From the NCBI GenBank assembly GCA_012033205.1, contig JAAUSO010000008.1, positions 1-64,000 on the forward strand: a stretch of DNA of 64,000 nucleotides, in the 5' to 3' direction. Each line of letters begins with the position of its first letter. Within the stretch, counting starts at the first letter, position 1. The notes below the pieces were generated by a model that was not told the DNA's origin, made no database searches, and saw nothing but the letters and a program-made list of their open reading frames with translations. The stretch is from Richelia sp. SL_2_1 (GTDB lineage: Bacteria; Cyanobacteriota; Cyanobacteriia; Cyanobacteriales; Nostocaceae). This document shows positions 1 through 9,747 of this stretch, piece by piece. The position numbers were made by a program, and so were the translations under genes.

Positions 1-98
1 TAACCTTTAACCTTTAACCTTTAACCTTTAACCTTTAACCTTTAACCTTTAACCTTTAACCTTTAACCTTTAACCTTTAACCTTTAACCTTTAACCTT
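1..98. repeat. Tandem heptamer array (CCTTTAA)n
   Basis: About fourteen near-perfect copies of a 7-bp unit, read as TAACCTT on the plus strand. The array is cut by the window edge and ends 14 bp before the stop codon of the HlyD-family gene. Such short tandemly repeated sequences (STRR) are typical of the intergenic DNA of heterocystous cyanobacteria. The same unit reappears in inverted orientation just upstream of that gene (1611-1645). Confidence 0.95.
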
Positions 99-111
99 AG
101 ACCTTTGACAA

Positions 112-1608
112 CTATCTCACAGAAAACGCTTCGCTAAACCGTCGTGTCACAGGCTCAACCAAGAATGTCAAAATCGACTTTTTACGAGTTACAATATCAG
201 CATTTGCAACCATTCCAGGAGTAAATATTACTTCCTTGTCACGCAATACAACTGATTTTTTATTCAGCTTAATTGTCGTGGGAAATATCAATCCTAATTT
301 TTCATCTACTATTGCATTAGGACTAACACGTACTACCTCACCAGGAATGGTACCAAATTCTTGAAAAGGAAAAGTTGCCATTTTGACTTTTGCTTTCATT
401 CCTTGACGAATAAAACCAATATCGCGGTTGAGAACTTTGACTTCTAATAATAATTCTTCTCCTTGAGGTAAAATTGAGAGTAACTGTTCTCCTGCTTGTA
501 CAGGACCTTTACTTGCTTTGACATCGTAAACTATCCCCTTTACTGGAGACTTGATAGTTTCTAATTGTTGCTGTTTTTTCGCTTGCTCTAATTGACCGAC
601 AATGTTGCTCAATTCTTCTTTACGTTGATTAATTTGAGTCAAAATTTCACTTTGACGTTCCGAAGCTAGACGTTGTGCTTGACTACTAGCTGCTTCAAAT
701 GCTGCTTGTGCTTGACTAATTTCTTGCTGTTGAGCAGCTATATCTTTGTCTAAAGATGTAACTCTGTCTTGGGCTTCAGTTATTTTATTATCAGCGTTGA
801 CTATTTGATCTTCAGCTCTAGTTATTTCAGCACTAGCACGGTTAAGTCTATCCTGTGCATCCAAGTAATCCAGTCGGGGTATCGCACCTTCTGTAGTTAA
901 TCCGCGTAAACTTTTCTCTCTGGTTTTCGCTAATGTTACACCACTTCCAACTTGTTTACGAAGTTCTTGAGCATTTTTCAGATTTGTTTTAGCATTAATT
1001 AAATTGGTTTTAGCATTAGCAAAATTTTCTTGCAAACGAGTAAAACGTACCTTTGCTTGTTCTACAAGGGCTGCTTGACGATTTGCTTCTGCTTCCGCAC
1101 TAGCTTGACGTGCTTGATAATCTTGCAAGCGAGACAGCAACAATTCATCTTGTAACTGATTCCCTGCTGTTTTCACACCAGTACGCTCCGCATCCAAACG
1201 GCGTAAATCTTCTCGAATCAAGCTAGCATTTTTCGCTAAACGAGCAACATCCGCTTGCTGCAAATCTGGGTCACGTTGAATTAAAACTTCACCTCTTTCT
1301 ACTTTATCACCTTCTTTGACATTCACTTCGACAATTGACCCATTACCCAAAGATGTTACAGGTCTAACCTGTGTAGAAGCAATGATTTTCCCCGATGCAC
1401 TCGCGACTTCTTCTACTTTTGAGAAATAAGCCCAGGTAATTGAACCAAAAATAATGGCGCTGATAGTTCCTGCTAATAATCTAGTATAAAGCGGTGGCAG
1501 TTCCTGTACAGCTTTACCCAACTCATAAGATAATTGTTCATCTGGTTGAGCAAATTCTTGTTTAGTTCTACGTGCTTGAGATGCATTTGCAACTAAGGAA
1601 TACTTCAT
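112..1608 (-). CDS. HlyD-family secretion membrane fusion protein
   Basis: A 498-residue periplasmic adaptor of the HlyD family, which links an inner-membrane ABC exporter to an outer-membrane channel (type I secretion). There is a short cytoplasmic N-terminus, one membrane anchor around residues 42-62, then a biotinyl-lipoyl-like half (GSIVEVNVKEGDKV, near residue 90). A long Ala/Gln/Glu-rich coiled coil spans about 115-345. The second lipoyl half follows (SPVKGIVYDVKASKGPV) and then a C-terminal beta-barrel region. The length is slightly above the usual 400-480. The ABC transporter partner would be expected nearby but is not inside the window; it may lie beyond the left edge. The gene is bracketed by heptamer arrays in opposite orientation. 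The family assignment is firm; the exported substrate is unknown. Confidence 0.9.
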   Translation of the reverse strand: MKYSLVANASQARRTKQEFAQPDEQLSYELGKAVQELPPLYTRLLAGTISAIIFGSITWAYFSKVEEVASASGKIIASTQVRPVTSLGNGSIVEVNVKEGDKVERGEVLIQRDPDLQQADVARLAKNASLIREDLRRLDAERTGVKTAGNQLQDELLLSRLQDYQARQASAEAEANRQAALVEQAKVRFTRLQENFANAKTNLINAKTNLKNAQELRKQVGSGVTLAKTREKSLRGLTTEGAIPRLDYLDAQDRLNRASAEITRAEDQIVNADNKITEAQDRVTSLDKDIAAQQQEISQAQAAFEAASSQAQRLASERQSEILTQINQRKEELSNIVGQLEQAKKQQQLETIKSPVKGIVYDVKASKGPVQAGEQLLSILPQGEELLLEVKVLNRDIGFIRQGMKAKVKMATFPFQEFGTIPGEVVRVSPNAIVDEKLGLIFPTTIKLNKKSVVLRDKEVIFTPGMVANADIVTRKKSILTFLVEPVTRRFSEAFSVR

Positions 1609-1610
1609 AA

Positions 1611-1645
1611 AAGGTTAAAGGTTAAAGGTTAAATGTTAAAGGTGA
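1611..1645. repeat. Tandem heptamer array (AAAGGTT)n
   Basis: Four to five copies of the 7-bp unit, the reverse complement of the array at 1-98, directly upstream of the HlyD start codon. A second, different heptamer run (CAACTGT-type) follows at about 1660-1682. Confidence 0.85.
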
Positions 1646-1713
1646 AAATTCATCATAACTGTCCACTGTCAACTGTCAACTAAACTCTTAACTCTGGTCA
1701 TTCCGAAGGTCTT

Positions 1714-2496
1714 CTAAAATTCCACAATAACAGGAGTATGATCACTTGGTTGAGTTAATTTTCTGGGTTCGATATCAATGATGCAGCTTTTTGCGCGATC
1801 GCACAAATCGGGTGTGAGATAATGATGATCGATCCGCCAGCCTCGGTTACGGGGAAATCCCGCTGCACGATAATCCCACCAACTGTAATGTCCGCTTTCT
1901 AAGGTAAATTTACGAAATGCATCGCTAAATCCCAAGGCTAAAATATCTCGTAAAGCTTGCCGTTCCGCCTCAGATGACATGATATGATTTTTAGGGTCGG
2001 CTTTTTCGTGAATATCTTTATCTTCTAAAGCAATATTAAAGTCTCCACACATACATATATCGTCGGTCGATTCTTGCTGTTTTTGCAAATAATCCCCTAA
2101 TATTTTCAACCATTGCAATTTATATTCATATTTTTCGCTACCTATTTCAGAACCGTTAGGTACGTAAAGATTGATGATTCTAATATCACCAATTACACCG
2201 GAAATTACTCGTTTTTGTTCGTCCCATTTTGAATCGATATTTTCTAAGACTGAAGTAAAACCAAAGGAAACATCTTTTAAAGGTTGACGACTGATTATTG
2301 CTACACCGTTGTATGATTTTTGTCCATAAGTATAAAGATAATACCCTAATTCTTGAAAAGGTTTTTGGGGAAATTGTTCATCTACAACTTTAGTTTCTTG
2401 TAAACAAAGCACATCAACAGCACTTTCCTTCAACCAATTAATAACCTGTTCCAAACGAGTTCTAATTGAGTTCACATTCCAAGTCGCAATTTTCAT
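1714..2496 (-). CDS. xthA: Exodeoxyribonuclease III (AP endonuclease)
   Basis: A 260-residue exonuclease III/APE1-type nuclease of base-excision repair. It would cut DNA 5' of abasic sites and remove 3' blocks, using a divalent metal. The family motifs are all present: N-terminal KIATWNVNSIR, LQETK with the metal-binding Glu near residue 34, YVPNGSE, GDFNIA (catalytic Asp and Asn), and the C-terminal SDHTPV with the catalytic His. Length is typical (about 250-270). The ATG start sits exactly at the conserved MKIATWN, so the start is secure. It is a single gene, apparently not in an operon; the gap to the HlyD gene is about 100 bp and contains heptamer repeats. Confidence 0.96.
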   Translation of the reverse strand: MKIATWNVNSIRTRLEQVINWLKESAVDVLCLQETKVVDEQFPQKPFQELGYYLYTYGQKSYNGVAIISRQPLKDVSFGFTSVLENIDSKWDEQKRVISGVIGDIRIINLYVPNGSEIGSEKYEYKLQWLKILGDYLQKQQESTDDICMCGDFNIALEDKDIHEKADPKNHIMSSEAERQALRDILALGFSDAFRKFTLESGHYSWWDYRAAGFPRNRGWRIDHHYLTPDLCDRAKSCIIDIEPRKLTQPSDHTPVIVEF

Positions 2497-3074
2497 GATT
2501 TCCCTTCCGATTCTTGATCATTCTGGACACAATTCCAGCATATTCGATTACACACCATCAAGATGGCAAAAGCAAAACCTTGATGCCTAAACACAAATAG
2601 GACTCTCTTTTCTTCTCTGAAAACCTCCGAAAAACTCCTAAAACTCCGAAATAAATTAACTAAAAGTAAAGTGGTTTAAAAAACTGTATTTTAGTATACA
2701 AAAAAGAATATTTTCTATGATTCCCAGGATAGATGTTCAAAGAAACAAACAAGCTGTAATTTGTAAATGTAGTTGCTTAATAGTTATTAATTGTTGACAA
2801 TCTGAGATAATTTGAAAGATTAGTCAAAATTTGATTAACCAAAAATAGACTTATTACAAGTCAGCATGGTTAATTGATTTTGGCATGGGTGAATGTTTTT
2901 TCTCTACCCAGTGAAAATCTGAGTCTTGTTTAACAGTGAACAGTGAACAAATAATCTATTAATATGCTTCCGACTTTATCTAACACCATAGACCGTCGTA
3001 ACTGTCAACTGATAATTGATAACTGATAACTGATTTAACACAGACTTTTTTAGTTGCACAAACACAAATAATTT
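2497..3074. other. Intergenic region with short repeats, no gene seen
   Basis: A 578-bp A+T-rich spacer between the divergent xthA and glycosyltransferase genes. It should contain both promoters, but I cannot pick a convincing one. Heptamer-type repeats occur at about 2935-2950 (GAACAGT) and 3000-3034 (AACTGATA-type). No supported ORF. Confidence 0.7.
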
Positions 3075-4142
3075 ATGAGAATTGCTCAAGTAGCCCCTTT
3101 AAGGGAACGAGTTCCGCCTCCTTCTTATGGAGGAATAGAGTTGGTAGTTGCTCACTTAACCGATGAATTAGTTCGTCGGGGGCATGAAGTAACCTTGTTT
3201 GCTTCAGGTGATTCGCTGACTCTTGCTAAGTTGGAAGCCGTTTGCGATCGCGCTTTGCGTTTAGACCCTAACGTTTCAAACTATGATGCTTATGAACTGC
3301 TCGAAATCAGCCAGGTTTACCAACGAGCGGCGGAATTTGATTTAATTCATTCCCATAATGGCGTTTTGACTTTGGCTTCAGCGGGATTGGTGACAACACC
3401 TACTGTACATACTTTGCACCATAGCTTTAATCAAGATACGGCAAAGATATACACCCACCACTACAAGCAACCATACGTTAGTATCAGTGATTCCCAACGG
3501 CAGGTAGACCTGAACTATGTAGGAACTGTTTATAACGGCATTGATGAAAAGAATTATCCATTCATTGCTGAACCCGAAAATCCACCTTATTTGGCATTCT
3601 TAGGGCGATTTTCACCAGAAAAAGGACCACATCATGCTATTTCCATCGCTAAACAAACAGGTTGGCATTTGAGAATGGCAGGAAAAGTTGATGAGGTTGA
3701 TCGTAAATTTTTCGAGCAAGAAATTGCTCCTCATATTGATGGTAAACAAATTCAATTTTTAGGCGAAGTGACTCACAACGAGAAAGCCGAACTTCTAGGA
3801 AATGCTGCAATCACTTTATTCCCTATTACTTGGCAAGAACCTTTTGGCTTAGTCATGATTGAGTCAATGGCTACAGGTACACCAGTGATTGCAACTAATT
3901 TGGGTTCGGTACCAGAAGTTGTAAGTCATGGTGTAAGTGGTTTTGTTTGTCAAAGCTATGAAGAAATAGCAGCAATGATTCCCAAAGCTTTGGAACTCAG
4001 CCGTCATGGTTGTCGCAAGTATGTAGAAGATAGATTTACCGTGAACAAAATGGTCGATGGATACGAAGCGGTTTACAGAAAAATCCTTGAAAATCGCCTT
4101 CAGAAAAACGGTTTTATTCACTCTACAAAAATCACATACTAA
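3075..4142 (+). CDS. Glycosyltransferase family 4 (GT-B fold)
   Basis: A 355-residue GT4-type retaining glycosyltransferase. The N-terminal half starts MRIAQVAPLRERVPPPSYGG and has the glycine-rich acceptor loop YGGIE near residues 19-23. The C-terminal half shows LAFLGRFSPEKGPHHAI and the E-x7-E motif region EPFGLVMIESMATGTPVIA, which binds the sugar nucleotide. Proteins of this type transfer sugars to lipids, polysaccharides or small molecules; donor and acceptor cannot be read from the sequence. The spacing to neighbours shows no operon. The ATG start matches the conserved N-terminus. The length is a little short of the usual 370-400, but both Rossmann lobes are complete. Confidence 0.9.
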   Translation: MRIAQVAPLRERVPPPSYGGIELVVAHLTDELVRRGHEVTLFASGDSLTLAKLEAVCDRALRLDPNVSNYDAYELLEISQVYQRAAEFDLIHSHNGVLTLASAGLVTTPTVHTLHHSFNQDTAKIYTHHYKQPYVSISDSQRQVDLNYVGTVYNGIDEKNYPFIAEPENPPYLAFLGRFSPEKGPHHAISIAKQTGWHLRMAGKVDEVDRKFFEQEIAPHIDGKQIQFLGEVTHNEKAELLGNAAITLFPITWQEPFGLVMIESMATGTPVIATNLGSVPEVVSHGVSGFVCQSYEEIAAMIPKALELSRHGCRKYVEDRFTVNKMVDGYEAVYRKILENRLQKNGFIHSTKITY

Positions 4143-4380
4143 ACAGTTGACAGTGGACAGTTGATCTGTGGAATTAGTCATTCCTAGTATCTCCCTCCGG
4201 GAGACGCTACCCCAACGTAATTCGTAATTAATTCAATAGAGTATCAATTACGAATTATGTTGATAATTCTTATTTATTTCTCCCCCGAACCCCATCTCCT
4301 TGTCTTGTATTTCTCAGTGAATGCGTTAATTAATTGAAAAAAAGGGGAATTCTATATATAGAAACTTTCAAAACTGAAAA

Positions 4381-4974
4381 ATGCTCAAAAAATCTCTATT
4401 ACAAGTTTTAATTTTACCCTTAGCATTCTTGATATCTAATAATAGTGCGGCTACGGCTTTACCTGGACAAGCTACAGAGCAAGTAGAAACTTGGATTAAA
4501 GCACATCCGACATTAAGCCCTCGGAGTGGGGAACGCTTTTTGGTGACGAAAACTGATACCGCTGCTCAAAGATTCAGTTTTCAAGCGATGGTGTCAGCAC
4601 CTGGTAGAGTCACATTTTCCAAAAACCGTAGCCAAATTCGTACCGAACGCATCTCTATGTATGATGCAATCAATGGTATGAGTTTGGATAGATTGAAAGA
4701 GTCTTTGCGGATAATTTACGGTTTAGATATTTATCAAGATTATAAAGGCGCTCAAGTCATTTACGAGTATCCCAACCAAAGCGCAATTAATGCAGCCCGT
4801 TTTGCTAAAACTCCCATCAGAGAAGGGTTGACAGGAGAATTACGTGTCGGCGATCGTTATGCTTATTGGGTAGAAGTGGCACAAGCTAAAAACGGTAAAG
4901 CTTATACTGGTCAGATGACGGTTTTTCTTAAATCTGATTTAGATAAGTTGGAGGAAGAATTACGAAATCGTTAA
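4381..4974 (+). CDS. Exported conserved hypothetical protein
   Basis: A 197-residue protein with a clear signal peptide: KK at residues 3-4, a hydrophobic stretch at about 6-20, and a likely cleavage near ATA-LPGQ (residues 25-29). The mature part is a mixed alpha/beta protein rich in Arg and Tyr with no motif I recognise. It ends in a charged helix (DLDKLEEELRNR). It is probably periplasmic, or lumenal in a cyanobacterium. Codon use fits its neighbours and the ORF is uninterrupted. It stands alone between repeat-containing spacers. I assign no function. Confidence 0.75.
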   Translation: MLKKSLLQVLILPLAFLISNNSAATALPGQATEQVETWIKAHPTLSPRSGERFLVTKTDTAAQRFSFQAMVSAPGRVTFSKNRSQIRTERISMYDAINGMSLDRLKESLRIIYGLDIYQDYKGAQVIYEYPNQSAINAARFAKTPIREGLTGELRVGDRYAYWVEVAQAKNGKAYTGQMTVFLKSDLDKLEEELRNR

Positions 4975-5050
4975 TAGTTGACAGTTGACAGTTGTTGGTT
5001 GATGGTTGTTAGTTGATAACCACTATCAAGTATCCACCAACCATTATCAA
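4975..5050. repeat. Heptamer-type repeats (AGTTGAC/GTTAGTT)
   Basis: Degenerate tandem 7-mers such as GTTGACA and GTTGATG fill the spacer between two convergent genes. Confidence 0.75.
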
Positions 5051-5054
5051 CTAT

Positions 5055-5405
5055 CTATTGATGCACGTTATGCCATTCACCACAAAGAATACTTTCGGTT
5101 GCGTTTGCGATTCTTAACAAGTCTTCTTTGAGCATTGGGGGCCAATTTACACCAGCTTTCAGCCCCGCTGCAAATAATTGTTGAGCTTTGATAGCTAATA
5201 AATATAAAGCGTAAGCAAGTTCTTTTTCAATGGTGGTATTATGTTTTAAGGCTTCAAAGACTACTTTTAATGCCAGCAAAATTGAAGTAATTTGACCGGG
5301 TATAGGCGCTTTTCCTTGTCGCATTCGCGTTAGTAATGCATCCTCGTTGTTTTCGCTTGCTATAGTTTGGTTTAAAAGAAATTGATGAGCTGTTTCGTAG
5401 TTCAT
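5055..5405 (-). CDS. Conserved cyanobacterial hypothetical protein
   Basis: A small alpha-helical protein of 116 residues when started at MNYETAHQFLL. An upstream in-frame ATG at 5432 would add nine residues (MNIYHTRLV) that look atypical, so I prefer 5405. It contains an Asn/Glu acidic patch (SENNEDALLTR), GKAPIPGQITSILLAL and AYALYLLAIKAQQLFAAG, and ends shortly after ESILCGEWHNVHQ. I recall this as a conserved family in cyanobacteria, some members of which carry a doubtful dethiobiotin synthetase label. It lacks the P-loop that enzyme needs, so that name should not be used. No function is assigned. Confidence 0.75.
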   Translation of the reverse strand: MNYETAHQFLLNQTIASENNEDALLTRMRQGKAPIPGQITSILLALKVVFEALKHNTTIEKELAYALYLLAIKAQQLFAAGLKAGVNWPPMLKEDLLRIANATESILCGEWHNVHQ

Positions 5406-5563
5406 TACTAAGCGCGTATGATAGATATTCAAGGCAACAAACCAACACTATAGCAAAGTAAACGTGTAGAAGTTAGGAGTTATGAGTTAGGAGTTAGGAA
5501 TGGACTTTGGCTATAAGACAGGGACTTTCAATCGCTGACTAACTTATTTTAAATATACTAATT

Positions 5564-6295
5564 TCATGCTACCAATCCAGAACGTAATGCTCTTACAGCT
5601 GCTTGAGTACGATCATCAGCGCAAAGTTTGTTAAGAATATTGCGAACATGAGTTTTAACGGTACCAACTGTGATATATAATTGCTGAGCAATTTCTCCGT
5701 TGCTATGTCCGGCTACTATTAATTCTAAAATTTCTAATTCTCTTTGAGTTAAAGGGTAAGTTTCTAAAACTTGCTCGTATTCAGAAGAAAGCGCTTCAAT
5801 TTTTACTGTTTTGGCTTGTAACGAGGTTTTATTGTCGAAGGTTTCCTGTCTGATCTGATGTAATACTATACTCGCGATCGCAGGATCTATCCAAGAGTTG
5901 CCGTAATGAGTTGCGTAAATTGCTTCTGTCAGTTTATCAATACTTGTATCTTTCATGTAATAGGAATCTGCTCCTGCTGCAAAAGCTGCAAGTACGGTAT
6001 CGTTGGTGTGGTTCATCGTCAAAACCAAAATTCTTGTAGAATTATCTCCCCGATTATTTTGAGATTCTCTAAATTTACGGGTAAGTTCAATCCCATCGAT
6101 ATCGGGTAAACCAATATCTACAAGTGCTACATCTGGCTTCATCGTTTCTAGCATTTTCAGCCCTTTAGTCGCGTTAGCTGCTTCTCCTATTACTTGCAGT
6201 TCGCTATTTGTCTGCAATGCAGCTTTTATTCCCATTCTGGTTAAATCATGGTCTTCAATTAACACAATACTGATTTCACTCATTGCTACACTCAT
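5564..6295 (-). CDS. NarL/FixJ-family response regulator
   Basis: A 243-residue two-component transcription regulator. The receiver domain covers about residues 8-125, with acidic pocket EDHD, phospho-acceptor Asp60 (VALVDIGLPDIDG), switch Thr in VLTMN and Lys115 (YYMKD). After a 50-residue linker comes a LuxR-type HTH at about 180-243 (LTQRELEILELIVAGHSNGE, then TVGTVKTHVRNILNKL). All key residues are intact, so it should be phosphorylated and bind DNA. It is divergently oriented from the two kinases starting at 7264, which makes one of them a plausible but unproven partner. The second methionine (residue 5) is an alternative start. Confidence 0.93.
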   Translation of the reverse strand: MSVAMSEISIVLIEDHDLTRMGIKAALQTNSELQVIGEAANATKGLKMLETMKPDVALVDIGLPDIDGIELTRKFRESQNNRGDNSTRILVLTMNHTNDTVLAAFAAGADSYYMKDTSIDKLTEAIYATHYGNSWIDPAIASIVLHQIRQETFDNKTSLQAKTVKIEALSSEYEQVLETYPLTQRELEILELIVAGHSNGEIAQQLYITVGTVKTHVRNILNKLCADDRTQAAVRALRSGLVA

Positions 6296-7263
6296 ATGAT
6301 TTTTATTTAATATATTTAGTTAGGAAATCTTATTGATTGAAGTTTTTTAATTAACATTCACAACTTAAGATAGATGTTTTTTCTCAAGCATACATCCATC
6401 GATAGAAGTAATTGCAAAATTTTTGTTTAGTCTTTTGATATAGTTGACAATATATCTGGAGATACACACTCAGATATATAAATATATAATGCTTTAAATA
6501 TATTGCTATTATTGCGAATTATCGGTTTTTACTAATTTAATTATTCATTAATCATTGACAATTTCAATTACCCATTGAAACCTTGGGAATTTGTCAAAAA
6601 TTAATAATCCTGATTTTTTGAAGTTTTGTTCTGCCGGACTTAAGAAAAACTTCTATTTCCCTTTAGCTACAAATATGCTGGGAAAACTCATACTCAGGAC
6701 TGACGACGAATAAAAATGTATTTGCATAAAATAGAATCACAATTATAATATAGTATAATTTTTGACAAAAAATATTGTAAAATTAGTTAATTTGTCTGTT
6801 GATTGTAATCTTTTATGATTGATTGCGGTTAATAAATACTTTGAGGTCAATGGTTAGATTAGTGGCACCATTATTTAGATTTTTGCGTCTAGTAATTAGT
6901 TGCAATTCCGCCGACGACTAAGAAAGGCTTTTTACTTTCGTGAAATAAAATAATTAAAAAAGTTGTCAGAGAAGAAATAATAATTAATAAATCAATATTT
7001 AAGAAATAAAATAAGGTTTAAAAAAATTTTTTGAGATTAATTTATGGTATAAAGATTCACGGTAGTTAATATAATTCAAGAGCTAAAGTATATATAGATT
7101 ATCAGCATAAAATTTTGCTTGTGTTAAAAATAAGCAATTTAACTTATGATAAATCTGATATACATAAAAATTAGAATAACCTAAAAAATATAACCATTGA
7201 CCAAATGACTGGAAAAATCTCACGAAAATAAATTAACATCTAATAGCCTAAGTTGAAAAAACG
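6296..7263. other. Long A+T-rich intergenic region, no gene seen
   Basis: A 968-bp spacer between the divergent response regulator and the first histidine kinase. It is very A+T-rich and lacks an ORF with plausible codon use. I see no tandem heptamers, tRNA or convincing hairpin-plus-T-run in it. It must carry two promoters and could hide an unrecognised small RNA. Confidence 0.6.
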
Positions 7264-8583
7264 ATGGATGAGAAGCTGAAAATCTTAATTATCGAAGATA
7301 ATCAAATAGATAAAACATCAATATGTCGTGCTTTCACTAATGCTGGAGCCAGCAGAGAAATGTTAAAAGTAGTGAAAAGCAAAGACGCGATTGATGTTTT
7401 ACAACATACTTACTATGACTGTATTTTCTTGGATAATTATCTATCTGGAACTCAAACCTTAACATTGTTGAGAAAAGTACGTAGTTTAGGAATTCCAGTT
7501 CCTGTAGTTGTTCTAATTGAAAACAGTGATAGAGCAATCATTGAAAAAGTAATCGCAGCAGGAGCTACAGATTACGTTAATAAATCGACATTGTCCGCAG
7601 AAATTTTAGATTTAGTCACACGTAACGCGATCACAATCTATCAAACTAAAGCACAATTAGTTTTAGCGAATCAGCAAATACAGCAAAATGAGCAATTAAT
7701 CATCAGTAAAACTCAAAAAATTGAACAGCAAAAACAACAAATCAATTTACAAAATCTCAAGTTAATTGCAGCATTGGAGTTAAAATCGCAATTTTTAGCA
7801 ACAATATCTCATGAATTACGGACTCCCATGAATGCGATTATTGGGTTTTCTCAATTGTTGCTGCGTCCTAAATCAGATATACTTTCACATCAGCAAAAGC
7901 AGATGATCGAACGTATTCTTAATAATGGAAAAAATTTATTGCTACTGGTTAACGAAATTTTAGAATTTTCTAAATTACAAGCAGGAAACTTAGATTTAAA
8001 ACCAGAAATATTCGATATCACAAAGTTGGTAAAAGTAACCGTTGAAGAAATGCGTTCTTTAGCAGAAGCGAAAAAACTTTCCATAAACATTGACATCAAT
8101 TTAGAAAATTCTATTTTATATAATGATTCGTTGCGTGTGCAACAGATTTTAGATAAACTGCTTTCAAACGCGATTAAATTTACAGAAACTGGTAGTATTC
8201 AGGTAAAAATCACAGAACTTGCTCATAATCGTGTTGAATTAGCAGTTGAAGACACAGGAATTGGAATTGCCCTTGATAATATACAACATATTTTTGAACC
8301 TTTCAGACAACTCGATCAAGGTACAAATCGTAAATTCGGAGGTACGGGTTTGGGTTTACCTATAGTTAGTGCATTGGTAAATATGATGGGGGGAAAAATT
8401 ACCATTGAAAGTGAATTAGGAAAAGGTTCTATATTTCGTGTAGAATTACTACGGCAAGTGTCATCTATTTCAGAACGAGAAATTACAGAAATTAACTATG
8501 ATTCTTCTTTAAAACAGCTTGTAAACAATCATCAAAAAGGAGATTATAAACAAAAAAGGGATTCTAAACACCAGCAGAGATAA
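7264..8583 (+). CDS. Receiver-histidine kinase hybrid
   Basis: A 439-residue signalling protein in which an N-terminal receiver precedes the kinase. The receiver spans about 6-122, with ED at 11-12, Asp57 in FLDNYL and Lys107 in YVNKS. A Gln-rich coiled coil follows at 133-175. The HisKA domain has His183 in SHELRTPMN, and the HATPase has the N-box Asn302 (LLSNAIKFT), DTGIGIA at 330-336 and GGTGLGLPIV near 359. There is no membrane segment and no sensor domain, so input must come through receiver phosphorylation or a partner protein. The receiver lacks the usual MPG after the Asp loop, so it is somewhat atypical. A 50-bp gap to the next kinase gene suggests co-transcription. Confidence 0.92.
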   Translation: MDEKLKILIIEDNQIDKTSICRAFTNAGASREMLKVVKSKDAIDVLQHTYYDCIFLDNYLSGTQTLTLLRKVRSLGIPVPVVVLIENSDRAIIEKVIAAGATDYVNKSTLSAEILDLVTRNAITIYQTKAQLVLANQQIQQNEQLIISKTQKIEQQKQQINLQNLKLIAALELKSQFLATISHELRTPMNAIIGFSQLLLRPKSDILSHQQKQMIERILNNGKNLLLLVNEILEFSKLQAGNLDLKPEIFDITKLVKVTVEEMRSLAEAKKLSINIDINLENSILYNDSLRVQQILDKLLSNAIKFTETGSIQVKITELAHNRVELAVEDTGIGIALDNIQHIFEPFRQLDQGTNRKFGGTGLGLPIVSALVNMMGGKITIESELGKGSIFRVELLRQVSSISEREITEINYDSSLKQLVNNHQKGDYKQKRDSKHQQR

Positions 8584-8633
8584 TTAATAATTAATTCTGG
8601 ATAAAAAATATCTATTCTATAAAAAGTCTTATT

Positions 8634-9743
8634 ATGTCACTTGAAGATTTGCAAATAGTAGATCGAATCTTAGCGGTTGATGATATTCCTGATAATCTAC
8701 ACTTAGTCCAAGCTATTTTAGAAAGTGAAGGATACGAAGTTAAGTTAGTCGTAAATGGTGAAACAGCATTAGCAGAAATTCAGCGATTGCCTCCAAGTTT
8801 GATACTCTTAGATGTCATGATGCCGGGAATAGATGGTTATGAAGTGACTCGTCGCATCCGTAATAATCCTGAGAATGATTACATTCCAATATTATTAGTT
8901 ACAGCTTTTGACGATGCTAGTGTTGTTGAAGGTTTAGATGCAGGTGCTGATGATTTTATTCGTAAACCTTTCGACACAGAGGAATTACTTGCCAGAGTAC
9001 GCAGTCTTTTGCGTCTTAAACATAGTATCGATGCACAGAAAGAAATGACACGTCAGCGAGAAGACTTCGTATCCCGTTTAACTCATGATTTGCGAACACC
9101 TTTAGTAGCTGCCGATAGAATGTTGAATTTATTTTTACAAGAAACATTCTGCAAGATTTCCCCAGAAATGAAAAAAGCGATCGCCGCAATGATTCGCAGC
9201 AATCATAACTTATTAGAAATGGTGAATACTCTGTTAGAAGTATCACGTTTTGAAGCTGGTAAAAAAACTTTGAATTTTGCAAGCTGTAATCTACTTTCCA
9301 TAGTTGAGGAAGTAGTTCAAGAATTAAGTCCTTTAGCAGAAGAAAGGGATTTAACCATTGAATTTAAGAATAATTTACAACAAGCTGAAGATGCTAGCGT
9401 GATAAATGGAGATTGTTTGGAGTTGCGACGTGTTGTGAGTAACTTAATTGGTAACGCCATCAAATTCACTGATGAAGGTGGAGTGAAAGTTCGTTTATCA
9501 GAATCAATATCTGATACAGGGCAAAGCTGGGTAAAATTAGAAGTTGAAGATACTGGCTATGGAATAGCTCAAGAAGACCAAAAAACTATCTTTGAACGTT
9601 TCCGTCAAGGTAGAAATAAACGTTCCGGTAGTGGTTTAGGGCTTCATTTATCTAATCGGATTATAGAAACACATCGGGGAAAAATTCAAGTTTTTTCTCA
9701 ACTTGGTAAAGGTAGTTTGTTTACTTTTTTGCTACCTAAATAA
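8634..9743 (+). CDS. Receiver-histidine kinase hybrid
   Basis: A 369-residue protein with the same architecture as its upstream neighbour. The receiver covers about 11-128, with DD at 16-17, Asp60 in ILLDVMMPG and Lys111 in IRKPF. A short coiled linker leads to HisKA with His151 (LTHDLRTPL). The HATPase has the N-box Asn274 (LIGNAIKFTD), EDTGYGIA and SGSGLGLHLS. All catalytic positions are present. It is soluble and lacks PAS, GAF or membrane sensors. It is probably co-transcribed with the preceding kinase; the two together could act as a phosphorelay, but nothing in the sequence identifies the output. Confidence 0.93.
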   Translation: MSLEDLQIVDRILAVDDIPDNLHLVQAILESEGYEVKLVVNGETALAEIQRLPPSLILLDVMMPGIDGYEVTRRIRNNPENDYIPILLVTAFDDASVVEGLDAGADDFIRKPFDTEELLARVRSLLRLKHSIDAQKEMTRQREDFVSRLTHDLRTPLVAADRMLNLFLQETFCKISPEMKKAIAAMIRSNHNLLEMVNTLLEVSRFEAGKKTLNFASCNLLSIVEEVVQELSPLAEERDLTIEFKNNLQQAEDASVINGDCLELRRVVSNLIGNAIKFTDEGGVKVRLSESISDTGQSWVKLEVEDTGYGIAQEDQKTIFERFRQGRNKRSGSGLGLHLSNRIIETHRGKIQVFSQLGKGSLFTFLLPK

Positions 9744-9747
9744 TTCT

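Noticed and set aside
3864..4181. A 105-codon minus-strand frame inside the glycosyltransferase gene
   Set aside because: Shadow of a well-supported plus-strand gene.
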